NCBI GenBank assembly: GCA_009783555.1
Contig: WRDH01000033.1
Location: 1 to 32,871 of the forward strand
DNA: 32,871 bases
Direction of reading: 5' to 3'
Source: Oscillospiraceae bacterium
Lineage (GTDB): Bacteria; Bacillota; Clostridia; Oscillospirales; Oscillospiraceae
Shown in pieces: positions 7,921-17,300 of the stretch (the first letter of the stretch is position 1; the number at the start of each line of letters is the position of its first letter). The translations under genes and the position numbers were made by a program. The notes below the pieces were generated by a model that worked only from the letters and a program-made list of their open reading frames with translations, was not told where the DNA came from and did not search any database.

Positions 7921-7968
7921 ATTGCTCGCTGTGAAGGGTAAATTGCTGCTGCAAACAGCGAGCAATAA
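7919..7968. repeat. Palindromic element, copy 1 (14-bp arms)
   Basis: TTATTGCTCGCTGT at 7919-7932 is the exact inverse of ACAGCGAGCAATAA at 7955-7968, with a 22-base interior. It lies upstream of the -35 box at 7982 and is nearly identical to the element at 8016-8063. Confidence 0.8.
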
Positions 7969-7981
7969 TTGTATGACACTA

Positions 7982-8010
7982 TTGACTAATCCCCTGATTT
8001 ACTGTATCAT
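7982..8010 (+). promoter_or_regulatory. Promoter of the ATPase_2 gene, between twin palindromes
   Basis: TTGACT at 7982-7987, 17-base spacer, TATCAT at 8005-8010. The start site is expected near 8017, the first bases of the second palindrome. Confidence 0.6.
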
Positions 8011-8015
8011 CATTC

Positions 8016-8063
8016 TATTGCTCGCTGTGAAAGGCGAATTGCTGCTGCAAACAGCGAGCAATA
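8016..8063. repeat. Palindromic element, copy 2 (13-bp arms), in the 5' leader
   Basis: TATTGCTCGCTGT at 8016-8028 is the inverse of ACAGCGAGCAATA at 8051-8063. The interior keeps AATTGCTGCTGCAA as in copy 1. It would form a hairpin at the very 5' end of the mRNA or serve as a protein-binding site. Confidence 0.8.
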
Positions 8064-8091
8064 ACTAATGTAGAAGCTGATGAGGTGCTGT

Positions 8092-9516
8092 ATGGAAATC
8101 ATTGGAAGAAAATACGAACGTGGTATTCTTACAAGATGTGAACAGTCTGACAAGCCTGAGTTTGTTGCAGTGTATGGTCGAAGACGGGTTGGAAAAACCT
8201 TCCTTATTACTGAACATTTTCAAAATAAATTTGCGTTTACAGTAACAGGGATATCAGGCGGAAAAAGAACAAATCAACTCGGTGAGTTTCGCAGAGCTCT
8301 GATGAAGTCTTACAAGGGGGAAATTCCCGTACTGAAGAGCTGGTTTGAAGCGTTCGCTGTTCTTGAAGAAAAAATCGAAGGCGACACAACATTAGGAAAA
8401 AAGATTATTTTTATTGATGAACTGCCTTGGTTTGACACTCATAAGTCCGGGTTCGTTCCTGCGCTTGAACATTTCTGGAACTCTTATGCTGCCCGGAATC
8501 CGGACATATTTTTGATTGTTTGCGGCAGCGCAGCGTCGTGGATGATAAGCAACATTATTGATAACTATGGTGGTCTCTATAACAGGATAACAGAGACGAT
8601 GGTCATTAAGCCGTTCAATCTCGGTACATACGAGAAATATTTGACTAATAAAGGCATTTCATTTAACAGGCAACAGCTCGCGGAGGCGTATATGATTCTT
8701 GGCGGGATACCTTATTATGCGGATCTAATGGACAGGTCGTATGGGCTCAATCAAAACATTGACCTATTGTTCTTTGCCGAAAACGCTAAATTAGGCAATG
8801 AATATCAGCGGCTATATAACTCGTTGTTTCGCAATGCAGATAATCACATGAGAGTTGTAGAAGCACTGGCAAAAAGAACAGTTGGATTAACGCGAAGAGA
8901 AATCTCAGAAACCACCGGGATTTCAGATGGCGGCGGTCTTACAAAGGTTCTTACAGAACTGGAATCGAGCGGCTTTATATCCCGGCATATAGATATTTTT
9001 CATAAAAAAGACGGCGATTATTTTATGCTGATAGACTTTTTCACGCTGTTTTACTATAGATATTTGCGAAACCGAAAAAACACTGATCGCAGATTCTGGA
9101 CAAACTATCTGGCAGAGCCGGGGCATAGGGCATGGTGCGGATATGCTTTTGAATTGCTGTGTATGATGCATATAGATCAAATCAAACAGCGCCTGGGTAT
9201 ATCGGGCGTCATATCAGAAGTCTACACTTTTCGCAGTAAGTTAAAAAAAGGCGGTGCGCAAATCGATATTGTGATAGACCGCCGAGATAGCACAATAAAC
9301 TTATGTGAATGCAAATTCTCAAGTGATGTTTATACGATTACAAGTAAGGATGCTACAAGCCTGGAAAACAAAAGGGATGTATTTCTACAAGAAACTAAAA
9401 CCAAAAAAGCCATTCACATGACCATGATCGCAGCAAATGGTTTAACTCATAATGCTTACTGCAACGATATCCAAGCTGTGATCACCTTAGACGATTTGTT
9501 CTTACCTAACATTTAG
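8092..9516 (+). CDS. ATPase_2-type ATPase with DUF234 nuclease-like C-terminus
   Basis: 474 residues from ATG 8092 (GAGGTG four bases upstream; an in-frame ATG at 8080 has no ribosome site). Walker A GRRRVGKT at 29-36, Walker B KIIFIDELPW at 104-113, a sensor-like IVCGSAASWM, then a winged-helix region (LTRREISETTGIS). The C-terminal domain has D392 and ECK at 406-408 (QIDIVIDRR, NLCECKFS), matching the PD-(D/E)XK pattern of DUF234. This is the archaeal-type ATPase family (PF01637 plus PF03008), STAND-like proteins common in mobile or defence neighbourhoods but with poorly known function. Monocistronic, with its promoter between two palindromes. Confidence 0.88.
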   Translation: MEIIGRKYERGILTRCEQSDKPEFVAVYGRRRVGKTFLITEHFQNKFAFTVTGISGGKRTNQLGEFRRALMKSYKGEIPVLKSWFEAFAVLEEKIEGDTTLGKKIIFIDELPWFDTHKSGFVPALEHFWNSYAARNPDIFLIVCGSAASWMISNIIDNYGGLYNRITETMVIKPFNLGTYEKYLTNKGISFNRQQLAEAYMILGGIPYYADLMDRSYGLNQNIDLLFFAENAKLGNEYQRLYNSLFRNADNHMRVVEALAKRTVGLTRREISETTGISDGGGLTKVLTELESSGFISRHIDIFHKKDGDYFMLIDFFTLFYYRYLRNRKNTDRRFWTNYLAEPGHRAWCGYAFELLCMMHIDQIKQRLGISGVISEVYTFRSKLKKGGAQIDIVIDRRDSTINLCECKFSSDVYTITSKDATSLENKRDVFLQETKTKKAIHMTMIAANGLTHNAYCNDIQAVITLDDLFLPNI

Positions 9517-9555
9517 GAAAAAATAGGCAATTGCTGCAATCTATGTTCCGCATAT

Positions 9556-9588
9556 TGGGACAAATAGGGACGGTACGATTTTGTCCCA
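9556..9588. repeat. Family-2 palindromic repeat
   Basis: TGGGACAAA at 9556-9564 pairs with TTTGTCCCA at 9580-9588; the interior carries GGGACGGTACGATT. It is the third copy of the family and lies 40 bases after the ATPase stop. Confidence 0.7.
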
Positions 9589-9738
9589 TTTATTCCATAG
9601 ATGTAAAAATTTCTTGATATAGTTCACAATATCTGTAATGATTATTGAAAGAAGCAGTGATTATTGTGTTGCAAAATCAAACGTCTATTAAGCTAAAAGC
9701 TGCTACCTTGGAGAAAATTGAAACGGGGTTTTCATTCG

Positions 9739-10494
9739 ATGATAAAGATGTTGGTATTTGACCTTGATGATACTCTACTACGCAGTGATAAAACTGTTTC
9801 GGAATATACGGTATCCGTGCTAAAAAAATGCCGGAGCCTTGGGATAAAAGTTATTTATGCTACCGGAAGAGGATGTACGTTGGATATTGTGCCGCAGGAA
9901 GTGTTCGATGGTTATGTGCGAAATGGAGGTGCAGCGGCATTTGCCGGAAATGTACAGGTTTATGAAAAATTAATATCAACTGAAAAAGCAAGAGATTTAT
10001 TGATTGCTTGCGATAATGCCGGGATAAAAATCGCTGCGCAAGATGAAAACAGACATTACTCAAACTTCAATGTTGACGAGATATGGAGTTGGATTAAATA
10101 TTACACTATTGTTGATTTTAATGCATTGGATATTAACGCAGAGAAAATGTACGCACTACCTGAAACGCAGCAGGACGTGGATATAATAAAAAGTAATCTT
10201 CCTGATTGGATTAACCTGATAATAGCACGTGATGAACTGGCAATGTTTATGCACCGTGAAGCAAATAAGTCAAGTGCTGTGAGTGCCTTAGCCGAGTATT
10301 GGGGAATAGAAAACTTTGAAATTATGGCATTCGGCGATGATTTGAATGATATTGATTTACTTGAATTTTGCGGCATCGGTGTTGCGATGGGAAGCGCACT
10401 CGATGAAGTAAAAGCGGTTGCCGATTATATCTGCGACACGAACGAAAATGACGGAGCCGCAAAGTGGGTCGAAGAACATGTATTAAGGATGTGA
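9739..10494 (+). CDS. HAD-superfamily hydrolase (Cof-type phosphatase)
   Basis: 251 residues. Motif I FDLDDTLL with nucleophile Asp8 and Asp10; motif II as YATGRG; motif IV GDDLNDIDLLE followed by GVAMGSALDEVKAVADYI, typical of the Cof/YbiV subclass that dephosphorylates sugar phosphates, flavin or pyridoxal phosphate. ATG at 9739 gives the usual short N-terminus MIKMLVFDLDDT; a TTG at 9718 with GGAG upstream is possible and would add seven residues. Its stop is 11 bases before the start of the peptidase-E-like gene, so the two form an operon. No convincing promoter pair was seen upstream (9600-9700). Confidence 0.9.
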   Translation: MIKMLVFDLDDTLLRSDKTVSEYTVSVLKKCRSLGIKVIYATGRGCTLDIVPQEVFDGYVRNGGAAAFAGNVQVYEKLISTEKARDLLIACDNAGIKIAAQDENRHYSNFNVDEIWSWIKYYTIVDFNALDINAEKMYALPETQQDVDIIKSNLPDWINLIIARDELAMFMHREANKSSAVSALAEYWGIENFEIMAFGDDLNDIDLLEFCGIGVAMGSALDEVKAVADYICDTNENDGAAKWVEEHVLRM

Positions 10495-10505
10495 ATGTAT
10501 AAATT

Positions 10506-11123
10506 ATGAAAAAACTATTCTTAGCATCATCTTTTGACGGTGTGGCAAGCTTACTTCCGGGTTTTATCGGAGAAGATTTATCAGGAAAAAAAGTTGCATT
10601 TATTCCTACGGCAGGAAAACTTGAAGAAAACACATTTTATGTCGATGCAGACAGGAAGGCACTGGAAGAGCTGGGGCTTATTGTTGAGGATTTAGATGTT
10701 TCGAGTGTTCTTTGTGATGAAGCAAAAGATAGAATCAATAATTCAGATTATCTTTTTGTTTGCGGAGGGAATACATTTTTCTTGTTACAGGAACTTAAAC
10801 GAAGGGGTATTGATAAACTTGTTATTGAGCATATCAACAAAGGAAAGCCTTATATAAGTACGTCTGCCGGTTCACTTATCATGCAGAAAAAGATAATAAA
10901 TGATAACGCCGACAGAGTTGAGGATGCTCCTGATTTGAAAGGCGATTTCTCCGCACTTTCTATTATTGATTTCTACATTTATGTACACTACGGTCACAAC
11001 TATTATGGAAATGACGATGAATGTATAGATAAATACTATAGTAATCTTGAGTTAATTAAGATTAATGACAAACAAGTTGTCACAGTCACGGGCGAAAAAG
11101 TTGAGGTTCTTTCTGTCGGATAA
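10506..11123 (+). CDS. Peptidase E-like protein (peptidase S51, type 1 GATase fold)
   Basis: 205 residues. FIPTAG near the N-terminus, CGGNTFFLLQELKRRG and the nucleophile elbow ISTSAGSLIM with Ser120 are characteristic of peptidase S51; Salmonella PepE, an Asp-X dipeptidase, uses Ser120 as well. Histidines at 162 and 165 (YVHYGHNYYG) could supply the base. Cytoplasmic. The 11-base gap after the HAD phosphatase implies co-transcription, although no functional link is evident. Bacillota homologues are usually annotated as type 1 glutamine amidotransferase-like; substrate unproven. Confidence 0.88.
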   Translation: MKKLFLASSFDGVASLLPGFIGEDLSGKKVAFIPTAGKLEENTFYVDADRKALEELGLIVEDLDVSSVLCDEAKDRINNSDYLFVCGGNTFFLLQELKRRGIDKLVIEHINKGKPYISTSAGSLIMQKKIINDNADRVEDAPDLKGDFSALSIIDFYIYVHYGHNYYGNDDECIDKYYSNLELIKINDKQVVTVTGEKVEVLSVG

Positions 11124-11131
11124 TCACCCGC

Positions 11132-11170
11132 CAGCCGTGGCTGACACCCTCTTTTCAAAGAGGGCTAATC
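11132..11170. repeat. Double hairpin at the end of the HAD-PepE operon
   Basis: CAGCC-GT-GGCTG (11132-11143) followed by CCCTCTTT-TC-AAAGAGGG (11147-11164), both perfect. There is no T-tract, so it is an imperfect terminator candidate. A related GTCAGC/GCTGAC hairpin recurs at 27585-27599, also next to the REP-like repeats. Confidence 0.55.
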
Positions 11171-11224
11171 AGGACGGGGGGACGGTTCATCTGACAGGAC
11201 AGGGGGGACGGTTCATCTGTCTTT
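11171..11224 (-). repeat. REP-like repeat cluster B (two copies, reverse)
   Basis: Two copies of GGGGACGGTTCATC. The cluster ends one base before the stop codon of the acetamidase gene. Confidence 0.85.
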
Positions 11225-12118
11225 TTATTTAAGATACTTTTTTGGCATTTTACAAATATATGTGCGAGTGGGGTTGACAAACTGGGTAGCCCTTGCTTCC
11301 ATGAGCAATCCCATCAGCAGGTATCCTTCTTTATCGGAAAAACCGAAGCATTCAGTCATCCACTCCAACATACCCGCGGCTGCTTCATAAAATGATTCTT
11401 CCGTTGAACGTTGGCAGGCTACTGTCATGATGTAGTTATCATCTTCGATGCGGACACAAGAAAGAGTTTTTTGTCCTTTTAGTATTTCTACTTTTAGTCT
11501 TACTGTTGCCCGGCATTCAATGCCTCCGGAACAGTTGATTTCTCCGTCACCCTGGATGGCATGACAATCACCAACATGCAATAGCGCACCCGGTACAGCG
11601 ACCGGAAGGTAAACTATGCTGCCCGCCCGTACTTCCTGAACATCCATATTACCGCCGTGAAGCCCGCCTTTTGCATTACTTAAGGTTTCGCTTTTTGGTG
11701 CTGTGCCTAACGTACCAACCATAGGAATCACCGGTATTTTTCTTTGCTCATCCCAATGAATAAACCCGTCGCGGATTTCTACAGTCCTTTCATTGAGTCC
11801 CCAATCAATATTCTTTATTAAGCAAGCCAACGGGTTTGTGTGATTAGTAAAGCCTGTGTATCCAAGGGCATCAGGCTCAACAGCCAGGATATGCACCTTA
11901 AGAATATCTCCCGGCTCAGCCGAGTCAACAGATACCACTACCGAGGGGTTGCACCCGTACATTTTATCCTGTGTCCAGCGATCCGTCGGAGCAAGAAGCC
12001 ATTCACCGGAACACAACTCTGTGTGCACCTCAAAAACCTCTCCGGCGGCAACAGTTATTTGTGGTTTGCTTAGAGGACCATGTGTATTGGTTAACATCTT
12101 TCGCATGGCAACTTTCAT
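11225..12118 (-). CDS. Acetamidase/formamidase family protein
   Basis: 297 residues, close to the usual length of the bacterial family (PF03069). Conserved landmarks: PAEPGDIL-type segment (DSAEPGDILKVHIL), PVIPMVGTLGTAPK, the GGLHGGNMDVQEVRAGSIVYLPV block, GALLHVGDCHAIQGDGEINCSGGIE, and the C-terminal Glu-rich MGLLMEARATQFVNP. The family hydrolyses short amides to carboxylate and ammonia in the cytoplasm. AAGGA is about nine bases before the ATG. It is monocistronic, bounded by repeat clusters at both ends, and convergent with the PepE operon. Nothing nearby suggests the substrate. Confidence 0.93.
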   Translation of the reverse strand: MKVAMRKMLTNTHGPLSKPQITVAAGEVFEVHTELCSGEWLLAPTDRWTQDKMYGCNPSVVVSVDSAEPGDILKVHILAVEPDALGYTGFTNHTNPLACLIKNIDWGLNERTVEIRDGFIHWDEQRKIPVIPMVGTLGTAPKSETLSNAKGGLHGGNMDVQEVRAGSIVYLPVAVPGALLHVGDCHAIQGDGEINCSGGIECRATVRLKVEILKGQKTLSCVRIEDDNYIMTVACQRSTEESFYEAAAGMLEWMTECFGFSDKEGYLLMGLLMEARATQFVNPTRTYICKMPKKYLK

Positions 12119-12135
12119 TTTCTCAATCCTTTCTC

Positions 12136-12320
12136 AGGACAGGGGGACGATCCCCTTGTCTTATTTGACTCATCAAACAGCGCCAAATACCTGCAATGCC
12201 TACAAGACAGATGAACCGTCCCCCTGTCTTATTTGACTCAACAAACAGCGCCAAATACCTGCAATGCCTACAAGACAGATGAACCGTCCCCCTGTATTCA
12301 TGAACCGTCCCCCTGTATTC
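12136..12320 (+). repeat. REP-like repeat cluster C with a 68-bp tandem duplication
   Basis: One degenerate copy (GACGATCCCCTTGTC) and three forward copies. The segment 12158-12225 is repeated as 12226-12293 with one clear mismatch; each unit holds unrelated sequence (TTTGACTCA...CAATGCC) plus one repeat core. The last copy overlaps the stop codon (12319-12321) of the minus-strand regulator. Confidence 0.85.
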
Positions 12321-12954
12321 ATTCCATTAAATCTTCAACGTCACATCCCAAAGCCCGGGCGATTTTTATTGCAACAAGCACCTGTGCTTTGTTTATATCT
12401 CTTTCTCTTTGTTCGTACATTTCAATTGTACGTAAGGGTACACCTGCCTCGGCAGCGAGCTTTTCCCGGGATAGTCCGGCTGTTTTTCGAATATGATTAA
12501 GGTTTGTTTGAGGGCGCGAGTTTATATAGATATCATCTGCCATTTCATAGAATTTATTTATGTCCTCTTCATGCAGGGAGTAATACATATCAAGGATGTC
12601 TGAAAACGGCATGAATCGCAGTATTGAGGAGAATTTCCTGCCGGTGTACCACTGGTAGTGTGCCAAAGCCCAGCCGCCCCAGTATTCGGAGGTTTGGTTG
12701 TCTGTTATCGAGGGTACAGCCTTCGGAGCGTTGCCGGTTGCTTTTGTAATTGCTTCGATTGCTAAATCGATACCACTCATCTGTGCTACAATTTTTGGAT
12801 TACCGTGTTCGAATTGTTGTGCCAGTCCGGAAGAAATAAACATATGTAAAAACCTGCCGCCGTCGAGGCCGCAGTCGTTTACTGCATACCGCATCATGCT
12901 GCCGAAGTTTCTCGCGGCTTTGGATAAGTATGTTTTTCTGTAAGCGCGAGCCAT
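12319..12954 (-). CDS. HTH (XRE/Cro-type) regulator with N-terminal helical domain
   Basis: 211 residues from ATG 12954 (AAAAGGAG ten bases upstream). The longer frame would overlap the ATPase gene and is rejected. A Cro/C1-type helix-turn-helix is at the C-terminus, about 152-211 (LNHIRKTAGLSREKLAAEAGVPLRTIEMYEQRERDINKAQ). Residues 1-140 are a separate helical domain containing SEYWGGWALAHYQWYTG, seen in other Clostridia regulators, function unknown. It is the second gene of an operon with the AAA ATPase (16-base gap). It probably binds the decamer array at 14111-14170 and controls its own operon, and perhaps the divergent sacsin-like gene. Confidence 0.85.
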   Translation of the reverse strand: MARAYRKTYLSKAARNFGSMMRYAVNDCGLDGGRFLHMFISSGLAQQFEHGNPKIVAQMSGIDLAIEAITKATGNAPKAVPSITDNQTSEYWGGWALAHYQWYTGRKFSSILRFMPFSDILDMYYSLHEEDINKFYEMADDIYINSRPQTNLNHIRKTAGLSREKLAAEAGVPLRTIEMYEQRERDINKAQVLVAIKIARALGCDVEDLME

Positions 12955-12970
12955 GTCGTTCCATCTCCTT

Positions 12971-14071
12971 TTAAAGTCTGCTTTGAATATACTCGCGAAA
13001 CATTGGTAAGTCAAAAGTGACTTTACCGTGACCATAACTGCTTATTACTCCGTGTTCTATCAAACGCTTACGATACATACCTGCATATTTCGGGGTAACC
13101 TTCATACGTTTTGATATATCGGAGATAACGCTGTATTCGTTATCAAACAGCATTGCTTCAAGAAAGGCAATGTCTTTTTCAGACAGCTCTTTATAGGTAA
13201 CATCAAAAATCATTCGGTTAAGGTCGTTTTGCGCAAGGATGATTCCTTCTTCAGCATCATCAATAGAAATGTTCTTTTTATCAGAATTCTGTCGCCACAT
13301 TTGGTAACCGATTAACTGGATCATAAAAGGAAATCCTTTTGTACTTTTTACAGCTAAAGCAAGGGCATCACTGTCAATTGACCTTCCGGCAAGTTCAATT
13401 GTTTTCTTCATTGAAAAACGAACTTCGCTTTCCTCAACAGCCTCAAGGTGGTATTGAAAGGCTCTCCTGAGAAACGATATTGAATCGTTGCGAAATAAAT
13501 CGGACACTTTAGACGGCAATCCCGCCATTATAAGTGCTACATCTCTTCGTTCCCGTACGAAGTGTTGAAAGGTTGTGATAACTGTTTTTAATTCGTCAAT
13601 CCTGACATCCAGCTCATCCACAGTAATCAATAGTCCGGCATCCTTTTCATTCAGTTCCTTAATTATCGATGTCATCTCAGAGCGCCAGGTAGTTTTCCTA
13701 TTACTTTGTTTTTCATTTCGAGAGACACCAACACCGGCAAAGCTGATTGATGATATATGCAATAATGACTCGGGAGCAAGAAACTCTTTTGCATTGTCTC
13801 TAATTTGAATCAATAATTCCTCAAGCATATTTGAATCCGCATTTACATTAACGCTTATCCAGCCATTAGCTGATGCTTCTTCAGCAACTTTTGCTAACAA
13901 AACTGTCTTTCCCGATCCTCTAGCGCCAATAAATATTGTTGACCTGTGAGGGTCTCCGGGACCGTTATCAAGACCTTCTAAAGTATCTTGAATTATTTTC
14001 TCCCTTCCTGCCAATTGGAGTGGAATGCTTCCAAACGATGGTGTGAAGGGATTTCTTATTCGCTCTTTCAT
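12971..14071 (-). CDS. AAA ATPase, Orc1/Cdc6-like (ATP-binding protein)
   Basis: 366 residues. N-terminal NPFTPSFGSIPLQLAGRE motif, Walker A GARGSGKT at 49-56, Walker B LLITVDELDV near 147-156, an arginine-rich sensor region (FLRRAFQYHLEAV), and a C-terminal winged helix (FLEAMLFDNEYSVISDISKRMKVTPKYAGMYRKRLIEHGVI). This matches bacterial ATPases of the archaeal-ATPase/Cdc6 class that accompany HTH regulators in accessory regions. GGAAAG precedes the ATG. First gene of the operon with the XRE regulator, from the promoter at 14178-14206. The role is unknown; it might be a switch partner of the regulator or an effector of the neighbouring sacsin-like protein. Confidence 0.85.
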   Translation of the reverse strand: MKERIRNPFTPSFGSIPLQLAGREKIIQDTLEGLDNGPGDPHRSTIFIGARGSGKTVLLAKVAEEASANGWISVNVNADSNMLEELLIQIRDNAKEFLAPESLLHISSISFAGVGVSRNEKQSNRKTTWRSEMTSIIKELNEKDAGLLITVDELDVRIDELKTVITTFQHFVRERRDVALIMAGLPSKVSDLFRNDSISFLRRAFQYHLEAVEESEVRFSMKKTIELAGRSIDSDALALAVKSTKGFPFMIQLIGYQMWRQNSDKKNISIDDAEEGIILAQNDLNRMIFDVTYKELSEKDIAFLEAMLFDNEYSVISDISKRMKVTPKYAGMYRKRLIEHGVISSYGHGKVTFDLPMFREYIQSRL

Positions 14072-14110
14072 TGCATTTCTTTCCTCAGTCTTTGGTTAAA
14101 CACTTACACA

Positions 14111-14170
14111 GCCTTTAGTTTCCTTTAGAATGTTTTAGTTTTCTTTAGAATGTTTTAGTATCCTTTAGTT
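14111..14170 (-). promoter_or_regulatory. Six helically phased decamers (operator array)
   Basis: Six consecutive 10-base units, each with CTTTAG or TTTTAG at the same register (cores at 14113, 14123, 14133, 14143, 14153 and 14163, plus strand). Units 2-3 and 4-5 form a 20-bp direct repeat with two mismatches. The array covers the region just downstream of the -10 box of the minus-strand operon, so a bound protein would block transcription. Confidence 0.7.
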
Positions 14171-14177
14171 TTACATG

Positions 14178-14206
14178 ATTATAGCATGCTAATCCGAAGA
14201 AAGCAA
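14178..14206 (-). promoter_or_regulatory. Promoter of the AAA ATPase-HTH operon
   Basis: Minus strand: TTGCTT (14206-14201), 17-base spacer, TATAAT (14183-14178). The transcript begins near 14171, at the edge of the decamer array. Confidence 0.7.
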
Positions 14207-14220
14207 CCGTTTAATATTTA

Positions 14221-14255
14221 AGGACAGATGAACCGTCCCTGTGTCCCGTGTCCCG
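14221..14255 (+). repeat. REP-like repeat D (one copy, forward)
   Basis: GGACAGATGAACCGTCCCTG followed by a GTGTCCC pair, lying between the two divergent promoters. Confidence 0.8.
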
Positions 14256-14258
14256 CTC

Positions 14259-14287
14259 TTGTGTAATTCATTGTTTTGCGGTATAGT
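14259..14287 (+). promoter_or_regulatory. Promoter of the sacsin-like gene
   Basis: TTGTGT at 14259-14264, 17-base spacer, TATAGT at 14282-14287, about 33 bases before the ATG. Confidence 0.55.
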
Positions 14288-14319
14288 TCTTTTATGCTTT
14301 TTATTGAAAAGAGGTTTAA

Positions 14320-17300
14320 ATGAACAAGAGTCAACTGTTTATCAAGCGGTTAAATGATGATTATATCAGCAAGCATACGCAAAAGCATGTTTTTGATGAT
14401 CTTATTGTTGAGTATAATACTGTAAAGAAGGACATTAAGGGTTATCACGGGCGTGAGATTTTGGAACTGCTGCAAAATGCGGACGATGCATATGAAAACA
14501 GTGTGCGGGAAGGCAGGAAACCGGACAACGACCTTGAGGTTAATATCGAGTTTATTGAGAATGTCCTTACCGTGGAAAACACAGGGACATTTTTCAGTGA
14601 AGACGGAATTAAGGCTATTGTTCAGGGGAATAACAGCGACAAAGCGGGTTCGGGGTATATTGGCAATAAAGGGACAGGCTTTAGATCGATATTAAACTGG
14701 GCTGAGCAGATATTTATACATTCGGGAGAGTTTAATATAGAATTTTCAAAAGAAATTGCAAAAAAAGCGTTCAAAGGAATTGAAAATCACCCTCAAATAC
14801 AAAAACAAATAAAGCAGCAAAAAGAGAAAGGAAAGAAGCTCTATATACCGATGCTGGCATATCCTCAGTATATTGAAAACTCAAAATGGTCTGAAACGAC
14901 TGTAATAAAAGTCGTGGTTAATCAAAAAAAGCAAAGCGATGGATATGGGGTTTCGAAGCAGATCAATGATATTGATTTGAAAATCCTGCTGTTTTTACCG
15001 AATATCAGGAAAATATCCATTCATACCGATGTTGATGATATTATTTATGAAAAGCTTCAAACGGGGTACAAAAAACCAGAGAAGGTATTTCTCAGTAAAA
15101 TTACAGATGGTGATATGGAAAAAGAGGAGTCATATTATTATTTCTCCAAGATTTTACCAAAAGCAATCAAAGAAGATGAGGATGATGAAGACAAAAAGGA
15201 TGTTCGTTTAGCTGTTGCAATACCGTTGGATTACAGCAGATTTGAAAATTGCAGGCTGTATTCGTTTTTTCCCTTATTGGAAACGGAGTCGCCGTTTAAC
15301 TGCGTTCTGAATGCCACGTATGTTTTAGGAGATCAAAGAAACAATTTAAGTCCGACAGAGGTGAATACATTTATCATCCGTGAACAACTGCGTTTTTTGA
15401 TAGAAACGGCAAAAGATATGGCGGAAATAGAGGCCAATGATGTACCTCTGCGATTGCTGACACCGGTTAACTTCGAGTATGACCGGAAAGGGATAAGTCA
15501 CTACCCCAAAAGAGGTGAATGGAAATTTCTGTCAGCATTCTCGATTTCAAAACTCGAAAATGAATATTTGGATATGCTTAAAAAAAAAGATGTAAGGGTG
15601 TTTCTGACCGTAAACAACGAGTATATCTCTATTTGCGATAAACCAAAAATCTTAAATAAAGGCTGTCCGGAATTCTTTAAAGGGAAAGAGTTTAGCAATT
15701 TGCTGAAGCCGCTTAATGGAAAAGAACTTGATTTATTATATTGTTTGTCTGAGAGAACTGGCAATGCGGTTGAATATAATGAGCATGAATTATTGGCTAT
15801 TGTTAATAATCTCACAGAGACATGGACAAAAGAGCAGCGGGTGGAGGTGTTTACCTGGTGGAATGAGAATTTTGAAAACACTCTGCCAAGCCTGCTGAAA
15901 ACACAAGCCGGAGATTGGCTTGTATTCGGGAATGAGTACAGCTTCCTGACCGAAACGGTCGATGATGAAGGACTTCCGAATTGGGTGAAGGTTCCGACAC
16001 TGGAAAGCAGTTATCAAAAGCTTCTGTTTGAAATTGCCGGGCAAAATGCAGATGTTATAAAAATAAAAGAAACAGAGAAATCACAAGAAGACGGCAGATC
16101 AAGCCCGATTGACCGTATAATATCTCAAAATAACATATACCCTCTGGTTGACTTTAAATACAGAGATAAATCAACTATAGTCACAGCCGTTAACAGCTCC
16201 GTGGATAATTATGAGAAATCGGTCGAATTTGTTAAGTGGTTATGGAAGTATTACAGCAGTGATGAAAAATGGGAACCGATTGATAAGGTTATATACAAAT
16301 TCCCGAATGATACGGAACCGGAGGGTTATCAAGACAGCAGGAGAATGTTCTTCGGCTCTGAGTATGGATACGGATTATCAGAGAAGCTATTTGCTTTTCC
16401 GTATTGCAAATTCCCCGGATGCGATGTATTTATAGATAATCCCGACCCCGATACTATCTTGCGCTTTCAATGTTTTGTTGAACTCTTTGGAGTAAGAAAA
16501 TTCCCGCCCGTCGAGCTGACAGAGAATGTTAAACCAATCAGACAATATAGTGAAGAGTATGAAAGAAGCATTGCATCTCTGGAGAATGTTGAGTCATCAG
16601 ACGGGTATGATATTTCTTACACCCTAAAAACCATTGATAAAATCACAGAAATACTGCAAGCATTAACTACGGAAAGTATTATTAAGTGGATTTCTTCGGA
16701 TAGTAATTTAAAGGCGTGGCTAAAAAACTCTCCATATGAGGATAATGCGATAATAACCTATAAAAGAAAGAAAAGAGGTTCGACAACAAAAACTTACTAC
16801 GAAAAGAAAAAGAACTATTTATTGTGTGTGTTCAATAACAGAAAATGGGTTAATCTCAACGGCAAGAGGTATAGACCGGCAGAGGTGCTCAAGAGTATAG
16901 ATTCCGACAGAAATCAGCTTTTCTCTCCGCTTGTCCCTGTCTTGGGTACAGAAATTATCGAAAGCTGGGCGATAAACACAAAGATTGATTATGAGGAAAT
17001 CGTCAGTATTATCGAGCTGTTTGATTTTTGTGAAAAAGTCACGAATCTGTCGTCGGATGATTTTTATGGTTTGCTGCTGAAGCTCCCCGACCCCGAATAT
17101 GACTTCCAAAAAAGCCAAAAAATCTCTAAGGCAATTTACAGGATTATTGAGCAGCCGGGCTTTAGCCGGATATATGAGGATTCAAAAAATAAAAAGCAAT
17201 ACTTTACCGATGGTAAGATTTTGGTGAGATATAAAGGTGAGCTTAAATATTGGTTCGCTCGTGAAGCATATTTGCCCAGCACCAGAATCGTAGTGAAAAA

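Noticed and set aside
14090-14175. TTTAG-rich stretch as an intrinsic terminator or attachment site
   Set aside because: It has no inverted symmetry; the strict 10-base period and position after a -10 box fit an operator better.
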